Assembly: GCA_050696075.1 (NCBI GenBank) | Contig: JBOGUF010000142.1 | Span: 208,508-272,507, forward strand | Direction of reading: 5' to 3' | DNA length: 64,000 bases | From: JBOGUF01 sp050696075 | GTDB taxonomy: Bacteria; Chloroflexota; Chloroflexia; Thermomicrobiales; UBA6265 | Shown here: one piece after another, positions 17,399 to 28,125 of the stretch | Layout of the letters: each line of letters starts with the position of its first letter | Numbering within the stretch: the stretch's first letter is position 1 | Notes under the pieces: model-generated | Database searches by the model: none | Told to the model about the DNA's origin: nothing | What the model saw: the letters and a program-made list of their open reading frames with translations, nothing else | Translations under genes and position numbers: made by a program

Positions 17399-18239
17399 TG
17401 TCAAGGTGCCAAAGCTCATGCTGGTCACGGACCGCAAACGATCTCGACATTCGCTGCCTGATCTGGCGAAGGCCGCGGTCGATGGTGGGTGTGACGCGGT
17501 TCAAGTCCGCGAAAAGGACCTTCCAAGCGATGCCCTGATGGCAGAAGTCGCGGCGGTCATCGACGTCGTAGCTGGTCGAGCCGCCGTCTTGGTCAATGGA
17601 GATGTTGACGTTGCTCGTCGACTTGGCGTTGGATTGCATCTCCCGGCAGGCGCATCGCCCACGGGGGCGGCGCGAACGTTGCCACCGGGCGCGCTGATCG
17701 GCCAGTCGATTCACGACGAGGATGCGGCCGCGCGGGCGGCGGGAGTCGCCTACCTGATAGCGGGTCACGTCTTCCCCACGTCGAGCAAACCCGATCTGCC
17801 GCCTCTTGGTCTGGACGGTTTGGCAGTGATCGTTACCGCTGCTCCGTGCCCGGTCATCGCGATCGGCGGCATCGACGAGCACTCGGCTAGCAGCGTCCTC
17901 GGTCAAGGTGTTCACGGCATCGCCGTCATCTCGGCAATCGCCAACGCGGCCGATCCTCGAGTCGCCGCACGCCGGCTGCGAGACACCATTGATCAGTACG
18001 CGGAGAGCGCAATGAAAACTCCATATACGACCACCTCCATCACACTAACGATCAACGGAAAGCTCGTGGAGTTGGTCGAGGGCACGACTATTTCGGGATT
18101 TCTGGCAACCAAAGGGCTGACCGAGCGGATGGTCGTCGTCGAGTTAAACGGAACCGTGTTGCATCGGTCCGCCTACGCTTCAACGTTCCTGCGCGAGGGC
18201 GACTTGATCGAGATGGTTCACGCCGTCGGTGGTGGCTGA
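17391..18239 (+). CDS. TenI-like thiazole tautomerase fused to sulfur carrier ThiS
   Basis: Two-domain protein of 282 aa. Residues 1 to about 205 are a ThiE-superfamily barrel of the TenI type: VQVREKDLPSDAL (37-49), VNGDVDVARRLGVGLHLPA instead of ThiE's ND-D-ADGVHLGQ, QSIH (His108), GHVFPTSSK (His126) and VIAIGGID. Residues 208-282 are a complete ThiS ubiquitin-like domain: ITLTINGK, MVVVELNGTVLHRS, and a free GGG C-terminus ready for ThiF adenylation and thiocarboxylation. TenI aromatises the ThiG product and ThiS feeds ThiG, so the fusion links two ThiG partners. An internal ATG at 18012 preceded by GGAGAG could also yield ThiS alone. The stop overlaps the convergent AGT-like gene by 60 bp. 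Confidence 0.88.
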   Translation: MANVKVPKLMLVTDRKRSRHSLPDLAKAAVDGGCDAVQVREKDLPSDALMAEVAAVIDVVAGRAAVLVNGDVDVARRLGVGLHLPAGASPTGAARTLPPGALIGQSIHDEDAAARAAGVAYLIAGHVFPTSSKPDLPPLGLDGLAVIVTAAPCPVIAIGGIDEHSASSVLGQGVHGIAVISAIANAADPRVAARRLRDTIDQYAESAMKTPYTTTSITLTINGKLVELVEGTTISGFLATKGLTERMVVVELNGTVLHRSAYASTFLREGDLIEMVHAVGGG

Positions 18240-18593
18240 TTCATCTGCCTCCCAAGGAATCCAGAGCGCGTGCGCAAGATCAATGCGATACTCGGCGATA
18301 AAAGGAACGTCCTCGGCCACCAACATCGACTTCATCACGTCCGGATGTCCGAAGTGCCAGCCGCCCGACAGTTCGCCGTAACGATTGACGACGCGATGAC
18401 ACGGCAGGTTCATCTCCGGCGGCGTCGCGTGCAATGACCAGCCAACCATCCGCGCTCCACGCACGCTCCCGATCGCACGCGCGATATGGCCGTAAGTCGT
18501 TACCCGCCCATACGGAATCTTTGCCACCAGTGCATAGACCAACTCGGTGAAAGCCTGACCTCGGGCGGGCTGCCGACTAATCCCATCGCTCAT
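18180..18593 (-). CDS. MGMT-family (AGT / alkyltransferase-like) DNA-binding protein
   Basis: C-terminal-type domain of O6-alkylguanine-DNA alkyltransferases (137 aa from the ATG at 18593). It shows IPYGRVTTYGHIARAIG, the arginine-finger region ARMVGWSLHATP, and the active-site loop NLPCHRVVNRYGELSGG. The Cys of PCHR is kept, unlike alkyltransferase-like proteins, where it is Trp or Ala. There is no N-terminal Ada/Ogt domain, and the downstream HFGHPDVMKSMLVAEDV part differs from classical Ogt. It either repairs alkylguanine or flags it for excision repair; the sequence does not decide. Confidence 0.85.
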   Translation of the reverse strand: MSDGISRQPARGQAFTELVYALVAKIPYGRVTTYGHIARAIGSVRGARMVGWSLHATPPEMNLPCHRVVNRYGELSGGWHFGHPDVMKSMLVAEDVPFIAEYRIDLAHALWIPWEADESATTDGVNHLDQVALAQER

Positions 18594-18758
18594 CGCGTTC
18601 CACTTTCTCCGGCCCATCCGGCAAACACCAACGACATGAAAACCAACTGCCGCGCGGAGTCGTAGGCACAAAGGGTTATACTGACCCCAATGTACGATTG
18701 GGCGTCAGCCATGCCGGGAGGCGGCGCCAGCGACGCCGTCGTTTGAGGTTTATTGCAC

Positions 18759-21344
<2,586 letters not shown>

Positions 21345-21421
21345 GTCTGCCGAGCCGCGCCCTCCCCCTCGACTTCGCTCCGAAAGACGGCGGGAGAGCA
21401 TGGCCGTTTGAACAATGCACA

Positions 21422-22120
21422 CTAGGTCGACGCCGTAAACTCCTCGTCGTAGCCCTGGAAATCGCGGATCACCTCGCGCACTTGGCCGAACGACGATTCG
21501 GCGAGCTGCAGCAGTTGATCGCGCCGCTCCTTACCCATCAGCGCGAACAGGATGATGCCGGTAGCCGCGCCGGCCCAGAAGAGCATCGCGCCGGTATCTT
21601 TACTCGTATCGACCGTCGTGTGCGCAGCATGCTTGGACGCATCACGAGTGCGCGCGATCGCCTCCTCGGCTTTATGCGCCACTAGGTGCGTCGCCTCCGA
21701 CGCTCGTTTTTCGGCCGCATCGACGATTCCCGCGGCGTGTGGCGCCAGGTCGTGGCGCGCGCTGTCACCCGCCTCGACGGCACGCTCGCGCGCTGCTTGC
21801 CAAAGGTCAAGCGCCAATGACGCCGCTTGTGTCGCGACGTCCCGCAACGCCGGAACGACGTCCTCGCTCACCTTGTGCGTCAGATCCGAGACCTGAGGGG
21901 CACGATCCTTCGCGGCCAAGCCCAGCGAGGCGCCGGCTTCTCGTGCTCGTTCCGCCCCGCTCACCGCGGTGGCAGCCGCTTGCTCGGCGACACTATGCGC
22001 CAGAGATGACGCCTGCTCGCCGAGCCGGTGCAACGATTCAGATGTCTTTCCCGCAAGCTCGCTAGCGTCCACGGGCGCCTTGTCCTGAGCGCGCTTGAAT
22101 AACGTAGAGGTTCGTGTCAT
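21422..22120 (-). CDS. Hypothetical Ala-rich helical protein with one membrane segment
   Basis: Unrecognised 232-residue protein. Residues about 15-175 are a long amphipathic, Ala/Glu/Arg-rich stretch with roughly 11-residue recurring patterns (AAEQAA, AERAREAG, AARERAVEAGDSA, AAEKRASEA). These resemble apolipoprotein- or LEA-like helical proteins. A single hydrophobic segment (MLFWAGAATGIILFALMG, about 180-197) is followed by a short basic-acidic tail. It probably sits on or in the cytoplasmic membrane as a helical scaffold or stress protein. It is divergent from mnmG. Function unknown. Confidence 0.7.
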   Translation of the reverse strand: MTRTSTLFKRAQDKAPVDASELAGKTSESLHRLGEQASSLAHSVAEQAAATAVSGAERAREAGASLGLAAKDRAPQVSDLTHKVSEDVVPALRDVATQAASLALDLWQAARERAVEAGDSARHDLAPHAAGIVDAAEKRASEATHLVAHKAEEAIARTRDASKHAAHTTVDTSKDTGAMLFWAGAATGIILFALMGKERRDQLLQLAESSFGQVREVIRDFQGYDEEFTAST

Positions 22121-22254
22121 CGGTCAGCTCCTCTCCATGGCGATCGATCCTCGTGCAAACGGCAACGCAAGTTTGACGCCAACAAGCGCATTCAACGGTC
22201 GAGATTGCCCCTAATGGTATATGCGCGCCAATCGTGCCGCCTCTTCCCTCAAGG

Positions 22255-22284
22255 TTGCTGCACTCTTGGGAACGTCCCTATACT
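22255..22284 (+). promoter_or_regulatory. probable promoter of mnmG
   Basis: TTGCTG (22255-22260) and TATACT (22279-22284) are 18 bp apart. Transcription would begin only a few bases before the ATG at 22295, which implies a nearly leaderless mRNA. Confidence 0.45.
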
Positions 22285-22294
22285 CCGAGTCGCG

Positions 22295-24274
22295 ATGGAT
22301 ACGATAGTTCGTCAGTTGCCCGAATACGACGTGGTAGTGGCGGGTGCAGGGCACGCGGGATGCGAAGCTGGCCTGGCCGCCGCGCGCGCCGGCTGCCGCA
22401 CTCTCGTCGTCACGCCAAACCTGGATCGTGTCGGGTACATGCCGTGCAATCCCTCGATCGGCGGTCCCGGCAAGAGCCACATCGTGGCCGAAATTGACGC
22501 GCTCGGCGGAGAGATGGCGCGCGCGGCCGACCGCGCAATGCTGCAAATACGTCTGCTCAACACGAGCAAAGGGCCAGCTGTCCAAGCTCTACGTGCCCAG
22601 GAGGACAAGTCACTTTACGCGCTGGCGATAAAAGAGGCGCTCGAGCTTCAGCCCAATCTCGAACTCTGTCAGGACGAAATCGTCGACGTCATGCTCTTTC
22701 AGAAGGGACGCGACCAACCGGCAGTCAACGGCGTCGTAACCCGATCAAGGGGACGGATTCCGGCCAAAGCCGTCGTCATTACCGCGGGAACATTCCTGCG
22801 CGGGGCACTGGTTGCCGGGGAAACCCGATCAAGCGGTGGACGCGCTGGGGAAGCAGCGGACAACCGCCTGGCCGGCTCACTTTGCGAGATCGGTTTTCAG
22901 TTGCGCCGTCTCAAAACGGGGACGCCTCCCCGGATCGACGCCCGCACCGTCGACTTCACCGCCTGCGAACCTCAGGACGGCAGCGAGACCCCGCTCTGGT
23001 TCAGTCGCGACGGCGCAGCCGGCGAGCTTGAGCTGTTGACTCTCCCTCCACTCTCGCTGCACCGCGTTTCACCTAATACCGACCGCTGGCATCGCCAGCT
23101 TGCCTGTTTTCGGGTCAGCACGATGCCGGACACCCATGATCTTATTCGCGCCAACCTCGGCCGGGCGCCGATGTTCAACGGCTCGATCGAGGGCATCGGT
23201 CCCCGGTATTGCCCGTCGATCGAAGACAAGGTCGCTCGGTTTCCTGACAAGGCGTCCCATCCGATCTTCATCGAACCGGAGGGATGGCGGACCGCTGAAC
23301 TCTACGTCCAGGGATTCAGTACGAGCCTCCCGTTCGACGTCCAGGACGCCGCGTTGCGCACCATCCCCGCCTTTCGTCACGCCCGCGTCACCCGGTACGG
23401 TTACGCCGTCGAATACGATGCTGTCGACCCCGGCGAACTGACGCTCTCGCTCGAGTCAAAGCGGATTCGCGGTCTCTTCCTCGCCGGCCAGGTCAATGGC
23501 ACCTCCGGATACGAGGAAGCGGCGGGCCAAGGGATCGTCGCGGGCGTAAACGCCGCCAACCGCGTACGCGACATGGAACCGCTCGTCCTCGGTCGCGACC
23601 GGGCCTACATCGGTGTCATGATTGACGACCTTGTCTCTAAACCATTTGACGAGCCGTATCGCATGCTCACCTCGCGCGCCGAATACCGGCTGCACCTCCG
23701 CGTCGACACCGCCGACGATCGGCTGGCGGATACGGCCGCCGACCACGGGCTGATTCGATCAAGCCGGTTGAATGCGGTCAACCAGGAACGCGTACTCATT
23801 ACTCAGATCAGAGATCGGCTGGCCGCGTGCCGTATCTCACCGTCTCCGCGCGACTCGACGCGGCTGCGAATAGCTGGCATCGAACCGCCCGGACGTCCGG
23901 TTTCAGCCGTCGAATTGCTTAGGCGACCAGAGGTTACCTTCGATCAAATCGCCGCGTTGATTGAGGGCATGCCCCCAGCCCTGTCCTCGAGCGTCCGCAA
24001 GCGGGTAGAAGACCATATCAAGTACGAAGCGTTTGTCGAACGCGAGGAGCGAGAGATCGCGCGCCGCGCGTCACTGGAGCATCGACCGCTCTCCCCGACG
24101 CTCGATTACGCGGTGATCGACGGTTTACGGTTCGAGGCGCGAGCGAAGCTTGCCCAGACTCGGCCAACCACATTCGGGCAGGCCAGTCGGCTGTCCGGTG
24201 TTACCCCAGCCGATATGGCGGTGTTGCTGATTCACGCGGCACGTCACGAGGCAGCCGCCGAGTGCGCATCCTAA
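22295..24274 (+). CDS. mnmG: tRNA uridine-5-carboxymethylaminomethyl modification enzyme MnmG (GidA)
   Basis: FAD protein that with MnmE installs the cmnm5 group at U34 of certain tRNAs (659 aa). N-terminal dinucleotide motif VVVAGAGHAGCEAGLAAARAG, then MPCNPSIGGPGKSH, LLNTSKGPAVQALRAQ, TAGTFLRG, GRAPMFNGSIEGIGPRYCPSIEDK and GQVNGTSGYEEAAGQG. The C-terminal helical domain ends with FGQASRLSGVTPADMAVLL. Start at ATG 22295; the frame extends upstream without family sequence. Its stop overlaps the phosphoesterase start by 13 bp. mnmE is not in the window. Confidence 0.96.
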   Translation: MDTIVRQLPEYDVVVAGAGHAGCEAGLAAARAGCRTLVVTPNLDRVGYMPCNPSIGGPGKSHIVAEIDALGGEMARAADRAMLQIRLLNTSKGPAVQALRAQEDKSLYALAIKEALELQPNLELCQDEIVDVMLFQKGRDQPAVNGVVTRSRGRIPAKAVVITAGTFLRGALVAGETRSSGGRAGEAADNRLAGSLCEIGFQLRRLKTGTPPRIDARTVDFTACEPQDGSETPLWFSRDGAAGELELLTLPPLSLHRVSPNTDRWHRQLACFRVSTMPDTHDLIRANLGRAPMFNGSIEGIGPRYCPSIEDKVARFPDKASHPIFIEPEGWRTAELYVQGFSTSLPFDVQDAALRTIPAFRHARVTRYGYAVEYDAVDPGELTLSLESKRIRGLFLAGQVNGTSGYEEAAGQGIVAGVNAANRVRDMEPLVLGRDRAYIGVMIDDLVSKPFDEPYRMLTSRAEYRLHLRVDTADDRLADTAADHGLIRSSRLNAVNQERVLITQIRDRLAACRISPSPRDSTRLRIAGIEPPGRPVSAVELLRRPEVTFDQIAALIEGMPPALSSSVRKRVEDHIKYEAFVEREEREIARRASLEHRPLSPTLDYAVIDGLRFEARAKLAQTRPTTFGQASRLSGVTPADMAVLLIHAARHEAAAECAS

Positions 24275-24993
24275 TCGTTTCAGACATCCATGCAAACCTG
24301 ATCGCGCTCGATGCGGTTCTCACCGCGGCAGGTGAAGTCGACGAGGTCTGGAACCTCGGCGACACAGTCGGCTACGGTCCGCGTCCTCGGGAGTGCATCG
24401 ACCGTATGCGGTCGATCAGTGCGACGCTGTCACTCTCCGGCAATCACGACCTCGCGGCACTCGGCCATATTGACCTGACGACATTCAACTCAGCGGCGCG
24501 CATCGCCGCGGAATGGACTGTTATGCACCTCGACGACGACCACCGCGCCTACTTGGAATCACTGCCGTCGAAGGTTGAGCACGGAGACGTGACGCTAGCT
24601 CATGGTAGCCCGCGCTCACCGGTCTGGGAATACATTACCTCCGATAGCGTCGCCGCGGAAAACTTCGCGCATTTCACCACGCCGGTTTGCCTGGTCGGGC
24701 ACGCCCATGTCGCCAGTTACGCCGAGCAGTCGGAAGACGTGGAAACGGTTGAGCTGTATTTGTTGAGCGAAGGAGAGGTTCTGGACCTCGGCGCTAGTCG
24801 CTGGATCATCAACCCTGGCAGTGTCGGCCAGCCCCGCGATCGCGATCCGCGTGCCGCCTACGCCATCCTCGATGCCGATCGTGCAACGCTCACCGCCTAT
24901 CGCGTGCCATACGATGTATCGGCAACCCAGGGTCAGATGGTGGCGGCTCAGTTACCAGAGTCCTTGATTCGTCGCCTGGCCTCGGGCATTTAA
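24262..24993 (+). CDS. Metallophosphoesterase (YfcE/calcineurin-like)
   Basis: Binuclear-metal phosphoesterase of 243 aa. Ligand motifs in order: SDIHAN, NLGDTVGYGP, SGNHD, LAHGSP and VGHAHVAS, plus the family's IINPGSVGQPRDRDPRA segment. It belongs to the group of cytosolic phosphodiesterase or protein-phosphatase-like enzymes; the substrate is unknown. The GTG at 24262 lies inside the last codons of mnmG (13-bp overlap), so translation is probably coupled. Confidence 0.88.
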   Translation: MRILIVSDIHANLIALDAVLTAAGEVDEVWNLGDTVGYGPRPRECIDRMRSISATLSLSGNHDLAALGHIDLTTFNSAARIAAEWTVMHLDDDHRAYLESLPSKVEHGDVTLAHGSPRSPVWEYITSDSVAAENFAHFTTPVCLVGHAHVASYAEQSEDVETVELYLLSEGEVLDLGASRWIINPGSVGQPRDRDPRAAYAILDADRATLTAYRVPYDVSATQGQMVAAQLPESLIRRLASGI

Positions 24994-25033
24994 GCGGCAG
25001 GCGAGCGATCACTTACGCATTCGGTCACATTAT

Positions 25034-25054
25034 GGCGCAACGTCCCGTTGCGCC
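25034..25054 (+). terminator. strong GC hairpin, possible terminator after the phosphoesterase gene
   Basis: GGCGCAACG (25034-25042) pairs perfectly with CGTTGCGCC (25046-25054) across TCC. No T-tract follows, so termination is uncertain; it lies in the 143-bp gap between operons. Confidence 0.4.
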
Positions 25055-25136
25055 TCGCGCGGTTGCGGGTCATACTTCGCGACTGCTTTGATGCCGCCCG
25101 TATCCGGATCGGCAATTCGGGGAAGATATCCGTGCA

Positions 25137-25607
25137 ATGACAGCCCACTATAAGCGCTTGCTCGTGCCGGTCAACGGAACGTCGGGCGACAGTCGCATCC
25201 TCTCCGTCGTAGGGCATCTCACCCATCTGCACCCCGTGGCGGCGACGCTGATCTACGTGGTCGAAGTGCAACAATCGATGCCACTCGATGCCGAATTACC
25301 CGGGGAGATCGACAAAGGCGAATGGGTGCTGCAGCGAGCCGAAGACGTCGCCCGTCGCCGGCTCGACCACAAGCTCAGCAATATCGTCACCGAGCTTCTT
25401 CAAGCGAGGTCGGCCGGAGCGGCCATCGTCGACGAAGCAATCGAGCGTCACGTCGACGCTATCGTCATGGCCGGTTCATTGCGCCGCGAGTTTGGTCGAT
25501 CGACATTGGGCAATGCGGTGACCTATGTCTTGAAGAACGCGCCGTGCGAGGTCATCCTCGTCCGACAATCGCTCGTCGATGATGCACAGGAGGGCGACGA
25601 AATATGA
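25137..25607 (+). CDS. Universal stress protein UspA family
   Basis: Small cytosolic nucleotide-binding-fold protein (156 aa). Start YKRLLVPVNGTSGDSR, central AAIVDEAIERHVDAIVMAG, and the ATP-type loop GSLRREFGRSTLGNAVTYVLKNAPCEVILVR, in which the G-2x-G-9x-G(S/T) pattern is only partly kept. It overlaps the next gene by 4 bp (ATGA). Being in one operon with two RCK proteins, it probably serves in regulation of potassium or other ion transport under stress. That role is inferred from context. Confidence 0.88.
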   Translation: MTAHYKRLLVPVNGTSGDSRILSVVGHLTHLHPVAATLIYVVEVQQSMPLDAELPGEIDKGEWVLQRAEDVARRRLDHKLSNIVTELLQARSAGAAIVDEAIERHVDAIVMAGSLRREFGRSTLGNAVTYVLKNAPCEVILVRQSLVDDAQEGDEI

Positions 25608-26041
25608 GAGTGGTCGTCATGGGGTGTGGGCGAGTGGGCGCGCGCATTGCCTCGATCTTAGACCACAACGGGCACGACGTGTCGGTTATCGACACAGACT
25701 CGCGCGCCTTCCGCCGTCTTGCCGCCGACTTTCGCGGGCTGACGGTAATCGGAACCGGCATCGACGAAGACGTCCTCCGGCACGCCGGAATCGAAGATGC
25801 GACGGCCTTCGTCGCGGTGACGAACGGCGACAATCGAAACATCATGGCATCGCAAGTGGCCCGCCTGATCTTCAACGTCCCAGAAGTCGTGGTCCGCATC
25901 TACGATCCGGTCAGAGAAGACACCTACCGGCGGCTCGGCTTGACGACCGTTTGCCCGACCACGACGATCTCCGCAATCATTCTCGATCACATCATCGGCG
26001 CCGGCGAAGCGATCGGCAGCAGGCGCGCGGGGGGGGCCTGA
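25604..26041 (+). CDS. TrkA-N (RCK) potassium-channel regulatory protein, first of a pair
   Basis: Rossmann-fold RCK_N domain only (145 aa): NAD(H)-binding MRVVVMGCGRVGARIASIL, the acidic VIDTDSRAFRRL strand end, GTGIDEDVLRHAGI, VAVTNGDNRNIMASQVA and VVRIYDPVREDTYRRLG. It lacks an RCK_C domain. The last codons contain a run of seven or more G (26031 onward), a place where sequencing errors could alter the end. It likely pairs with the RCK protein 3 bp downstream. Confidence 0.9.
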   Translation: MRVVVMGCGRVGARIASILDHNGHDVSVIDTDSRAFRRLAADFRGLTVIGTGIDEDVLRHAGIEDATAFVAVTNGDNRNIMASQVARLIFNVPEVVVRIYDPVREDTYRRLGLTTVCPTTTISAIILDHIIGAGEAIGSRRAGGA

Positions 26042-26044
26042 TCG

Positions 26045-26701
26045 ATGTACATCATCGTCGTCGGCGGCGGGAAGGTCGGCTATTACCTGACCAAGACGCT
26101 GCTTTCAGATGGATACGAAGTCCTTCTCATCGAGCGGGACGCCGAGAAAGTCGAGACGTTCGCGGAACGGTTCGGGTCCGTCGTCGTCGCCGGGGACGGC
26201 GCTGAGGCATCAACCCTCGCCGCCGCCGGGGCGGCCCGGGCGGATGTCGTCATCGCGGTCACCGGTGAAGATGAAGACAACCTGGTCGTCTGCCAGATGG
26301 CCAAGCAGAAGTTCCACGTCGAGCGCACGATCGCCCGCGTCAACAATCCAAAGAATGAGCAGCTCTTTCGTCTGCTGGGCATCGACGTCACCGTGAGCCA
26401 GACGAATTTCATCATGCATCTGATCGAACAGTCGATTCCCGAGCACTCATTTGTGCATCTGCTGAGTCTGCGTCATTCCGACATCACGATTGTGGACGCT
26501 AAAGTGTCTGAGGATTCATCCTCAGCCCACCGCACTATCGGCGAGATCGAGTTGCCGGAGAATTGCATCATTGTTGCCATCTCCCGCGGTCCAGAGGTCG
26601 TCATCCCGACCGTTGCGACCGAGATCCAACCGGGCGACGACATCATCGCCATCGCCCACAAAGAGCAAGAAGACGAGTTACGTCAGCTTCTCGTGGAATG
26701 A
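26045..26701 (+). CDS. TrkA family potassium uptake regulator (RCK_N + RCK_C)
   Basis: Peripheral regulatory subunit of Trk/Ktr-type K+ transport (218 aa). RCK_N at 1-125 has VVGGGKVGYYLTKTLL, LLIERDAEKVETFAERFG and VIAVTGEDEDNLVVCQMAK. RCK_C at about 140-218 has ENCIIVAISRGPEVVIPTVATEIQPGDDIIAIAHKEQEDEL. A membrane translocation subunit (TrkH/KtrB) is not encoded in the window, so its partner is unknown. It converges on the glutamate dehydrogenase gene. Confidence 0.92.
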   Translation: MYIIVVGGGKVGYYLTKTLLSDGYEVLLIERDAEKVETFAERFGSVVVAGDGAEASTLAAAGAARADVVIAVTGEDEDNLVVCQMAKQKFHVERTIARVNNPKNEQLFRLLGIDVTVSQTNFIMHLIEQSIPEHSFVHLLSLRHSDITIVDAKVSEDSSSAHRTIGEIELPENCIIVAISRGPEVVIPTVATEIQPGDDIIAIAHKEQEDELRQLLVE

Positions 26702-26756
26702 CTACATCCTCAGGCTGAAACCCCGTGGAGACTACGATCGACCGACAATCAAGCGG

Positions 26757-28043
26757 CTACGGATAGATGCCTCGCAGACGGGTGAACTCGGCAACGCGAG
26801 TGATCGCTCGTGCGAGCGCGGCAGTGCGCATGTGGACCCTGTGCTCTTGCGCCGTGTGATAGACCGCGTGAAACGCTTTGGTCATAATCTCCCGCAAACG
26901 CTCATTGACCTGTGCTTCGGTCCATGGGAACGCCTGAAGCGCCTGTACCCACTCGAAGTACGAAACGGTGACGCCGCCCGCGTTGGCGAAGATATCTGGC
27001 AGCAGGAAGATGCCGCGATCGTTGAGAATCGCGTCCGCTTCCGGCGACGTTGGACCGTTCGCGGCCTCCGCCACGAGCCGGGCCTTGATGCGGGACGCGT
27101 TGTGGGCGCCGATCTGTCCCTCGAGGGCAGCAGGAATCAGCACGTCGCAGTCTAGTTCGAGCAGTTCCTCGTTTGATATGGCGTCCGCGCCGGGAAAGGC
27201 GACGACACTGCCCGTCCTTCGTTTATGGACATCAACCGCGCGGAGATCGAGCCCACTCGGGTTGTATATGCCGCCGCGGGAGTCGCTCACCGCAACGACG
27301 CGACAGCCAATCTCGGCCATGAGTTGGGCGGCGACGGACCCGGCATTGCCGTAGCCTTGCACGACCGTGCGACTCGCGGCGAGATCAAAGCCGAGAGTCT
27401 TAGCGGCCTCTTCGATGGCGAAAACGCAACCGCGACCGGTCGCTTCAATACGCCCCTCCGAACCGCCCAGCACGAGGGGCTTGCCCGTCGTCACGCCAGG
27501 CACCGAGTAGCCAAGGTTCATCGAATAGGTGTCCATCAGCCAGGCCATCACCTGCTGGTTGGTATTGACGTCGGGTGCGGGGATGTCTTTGTTGGGACCA
27601 ATGAGGATTGAGATTTCGGCGGTGTATCGGCGGGTGAGGTTTTGGAGCTCGCTCTGGGAGAGGAGTTTTGGATTGACCGTGACGCCGCCTTTCGCGCCGC
27701 CGAACGGCAGGCCGACAACCGCGCACTTCCAGGTCATCCACATTGCAAGCGCACGCACTTCGGAGAGTTCGACGTTCTGATGGTAGCGGATGCCGCCCTT
27801 GGTCGGTCCCGGTCCGGAGTTGTGCTGCACGCGATAGCCCGTGTAGACCTGCACCGAACTGTCGTCCATCTCGACCGGGAAGTTGACGATCAGTTCTCGT
27901 TGACATCGGCTGAGCAAGCGGCGCATATCGTCGTCGAGGCCGATGACCTCGGCGGCAATCTGGAACTGCTCGACCGCGACGTCGAACAAATCGCGATGTG
28001 CCGCGACCGGGGATTCGGCAACGGACTGTGCTGCTACAACCAT
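26757..28043 (-). CDS. gdhA: Glutamate dehydrogenase (Glu/Leu/Phe/Val family)
   Basis: Interconverts glutamate and 2-oxoglutarate plus ammonia using NAD(P). The 428-residue protein has the substrate site GPTKGGIRYH, the catalytic-lysine segment GLPFGGAKGGV, PAPDVNTN, the cofactor fold VVQGYGNAGSVAA, and ILPDIFANAGGVTVSYFEWVQ-type C-terminal motifs. The start is ATG 28043; AGGAGG lies 11 bases upstream, a slightly long spacing. It is 82 bp downstream of gatB on the same strand. Cofactor preference cannot be read with certainty. Confidence 0.95.
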   Translation of the reverse strand: MVVAAQSVAESPVAAHRDLFDVAVEQFQIAAEVIGLDDDMRRLLSRCQRELIVNFPVEMDDSSVQVYTGYRVQHNSGPGPTKGGIRYHQNVELSEVRALAMWMTWKCAVVGLPFGGAKGGVTVNPKLLSQSELQNLTRRYTAEISILIGPNKDIPAPDVNTNQQVMAWLMDTYSMNLGYSVPGVTTGKPLVLGGSEGRIEATGRGCVFAIEEAAKTLGFDLAASRTVVQGYGNAGSVAAQLMAEIGCRVVAVSDSRGGIYNPSGLDLRAVDVHKRRTGSVVAFPGADAISNEELLELDCDVLIPAALEGQIGAHNASRIKARLVAEAANGPTSPEADAILNDRGIFLLPDIFANAGGVTVSYFEWVQALQAFPWTEAQVNERLREIMTKAFHAVYHTAQEHRVHMRTAALARAITRVAEFTRLRGIYP

Positions 28044-28125
28044 GGCCGGCAGATCCTCCTCGTGCTTCCACGGCGCGTCATCGAGCCGCGGTCGAATACG
28101 CTCCGGCACGGATCGCCAGTGCCGA

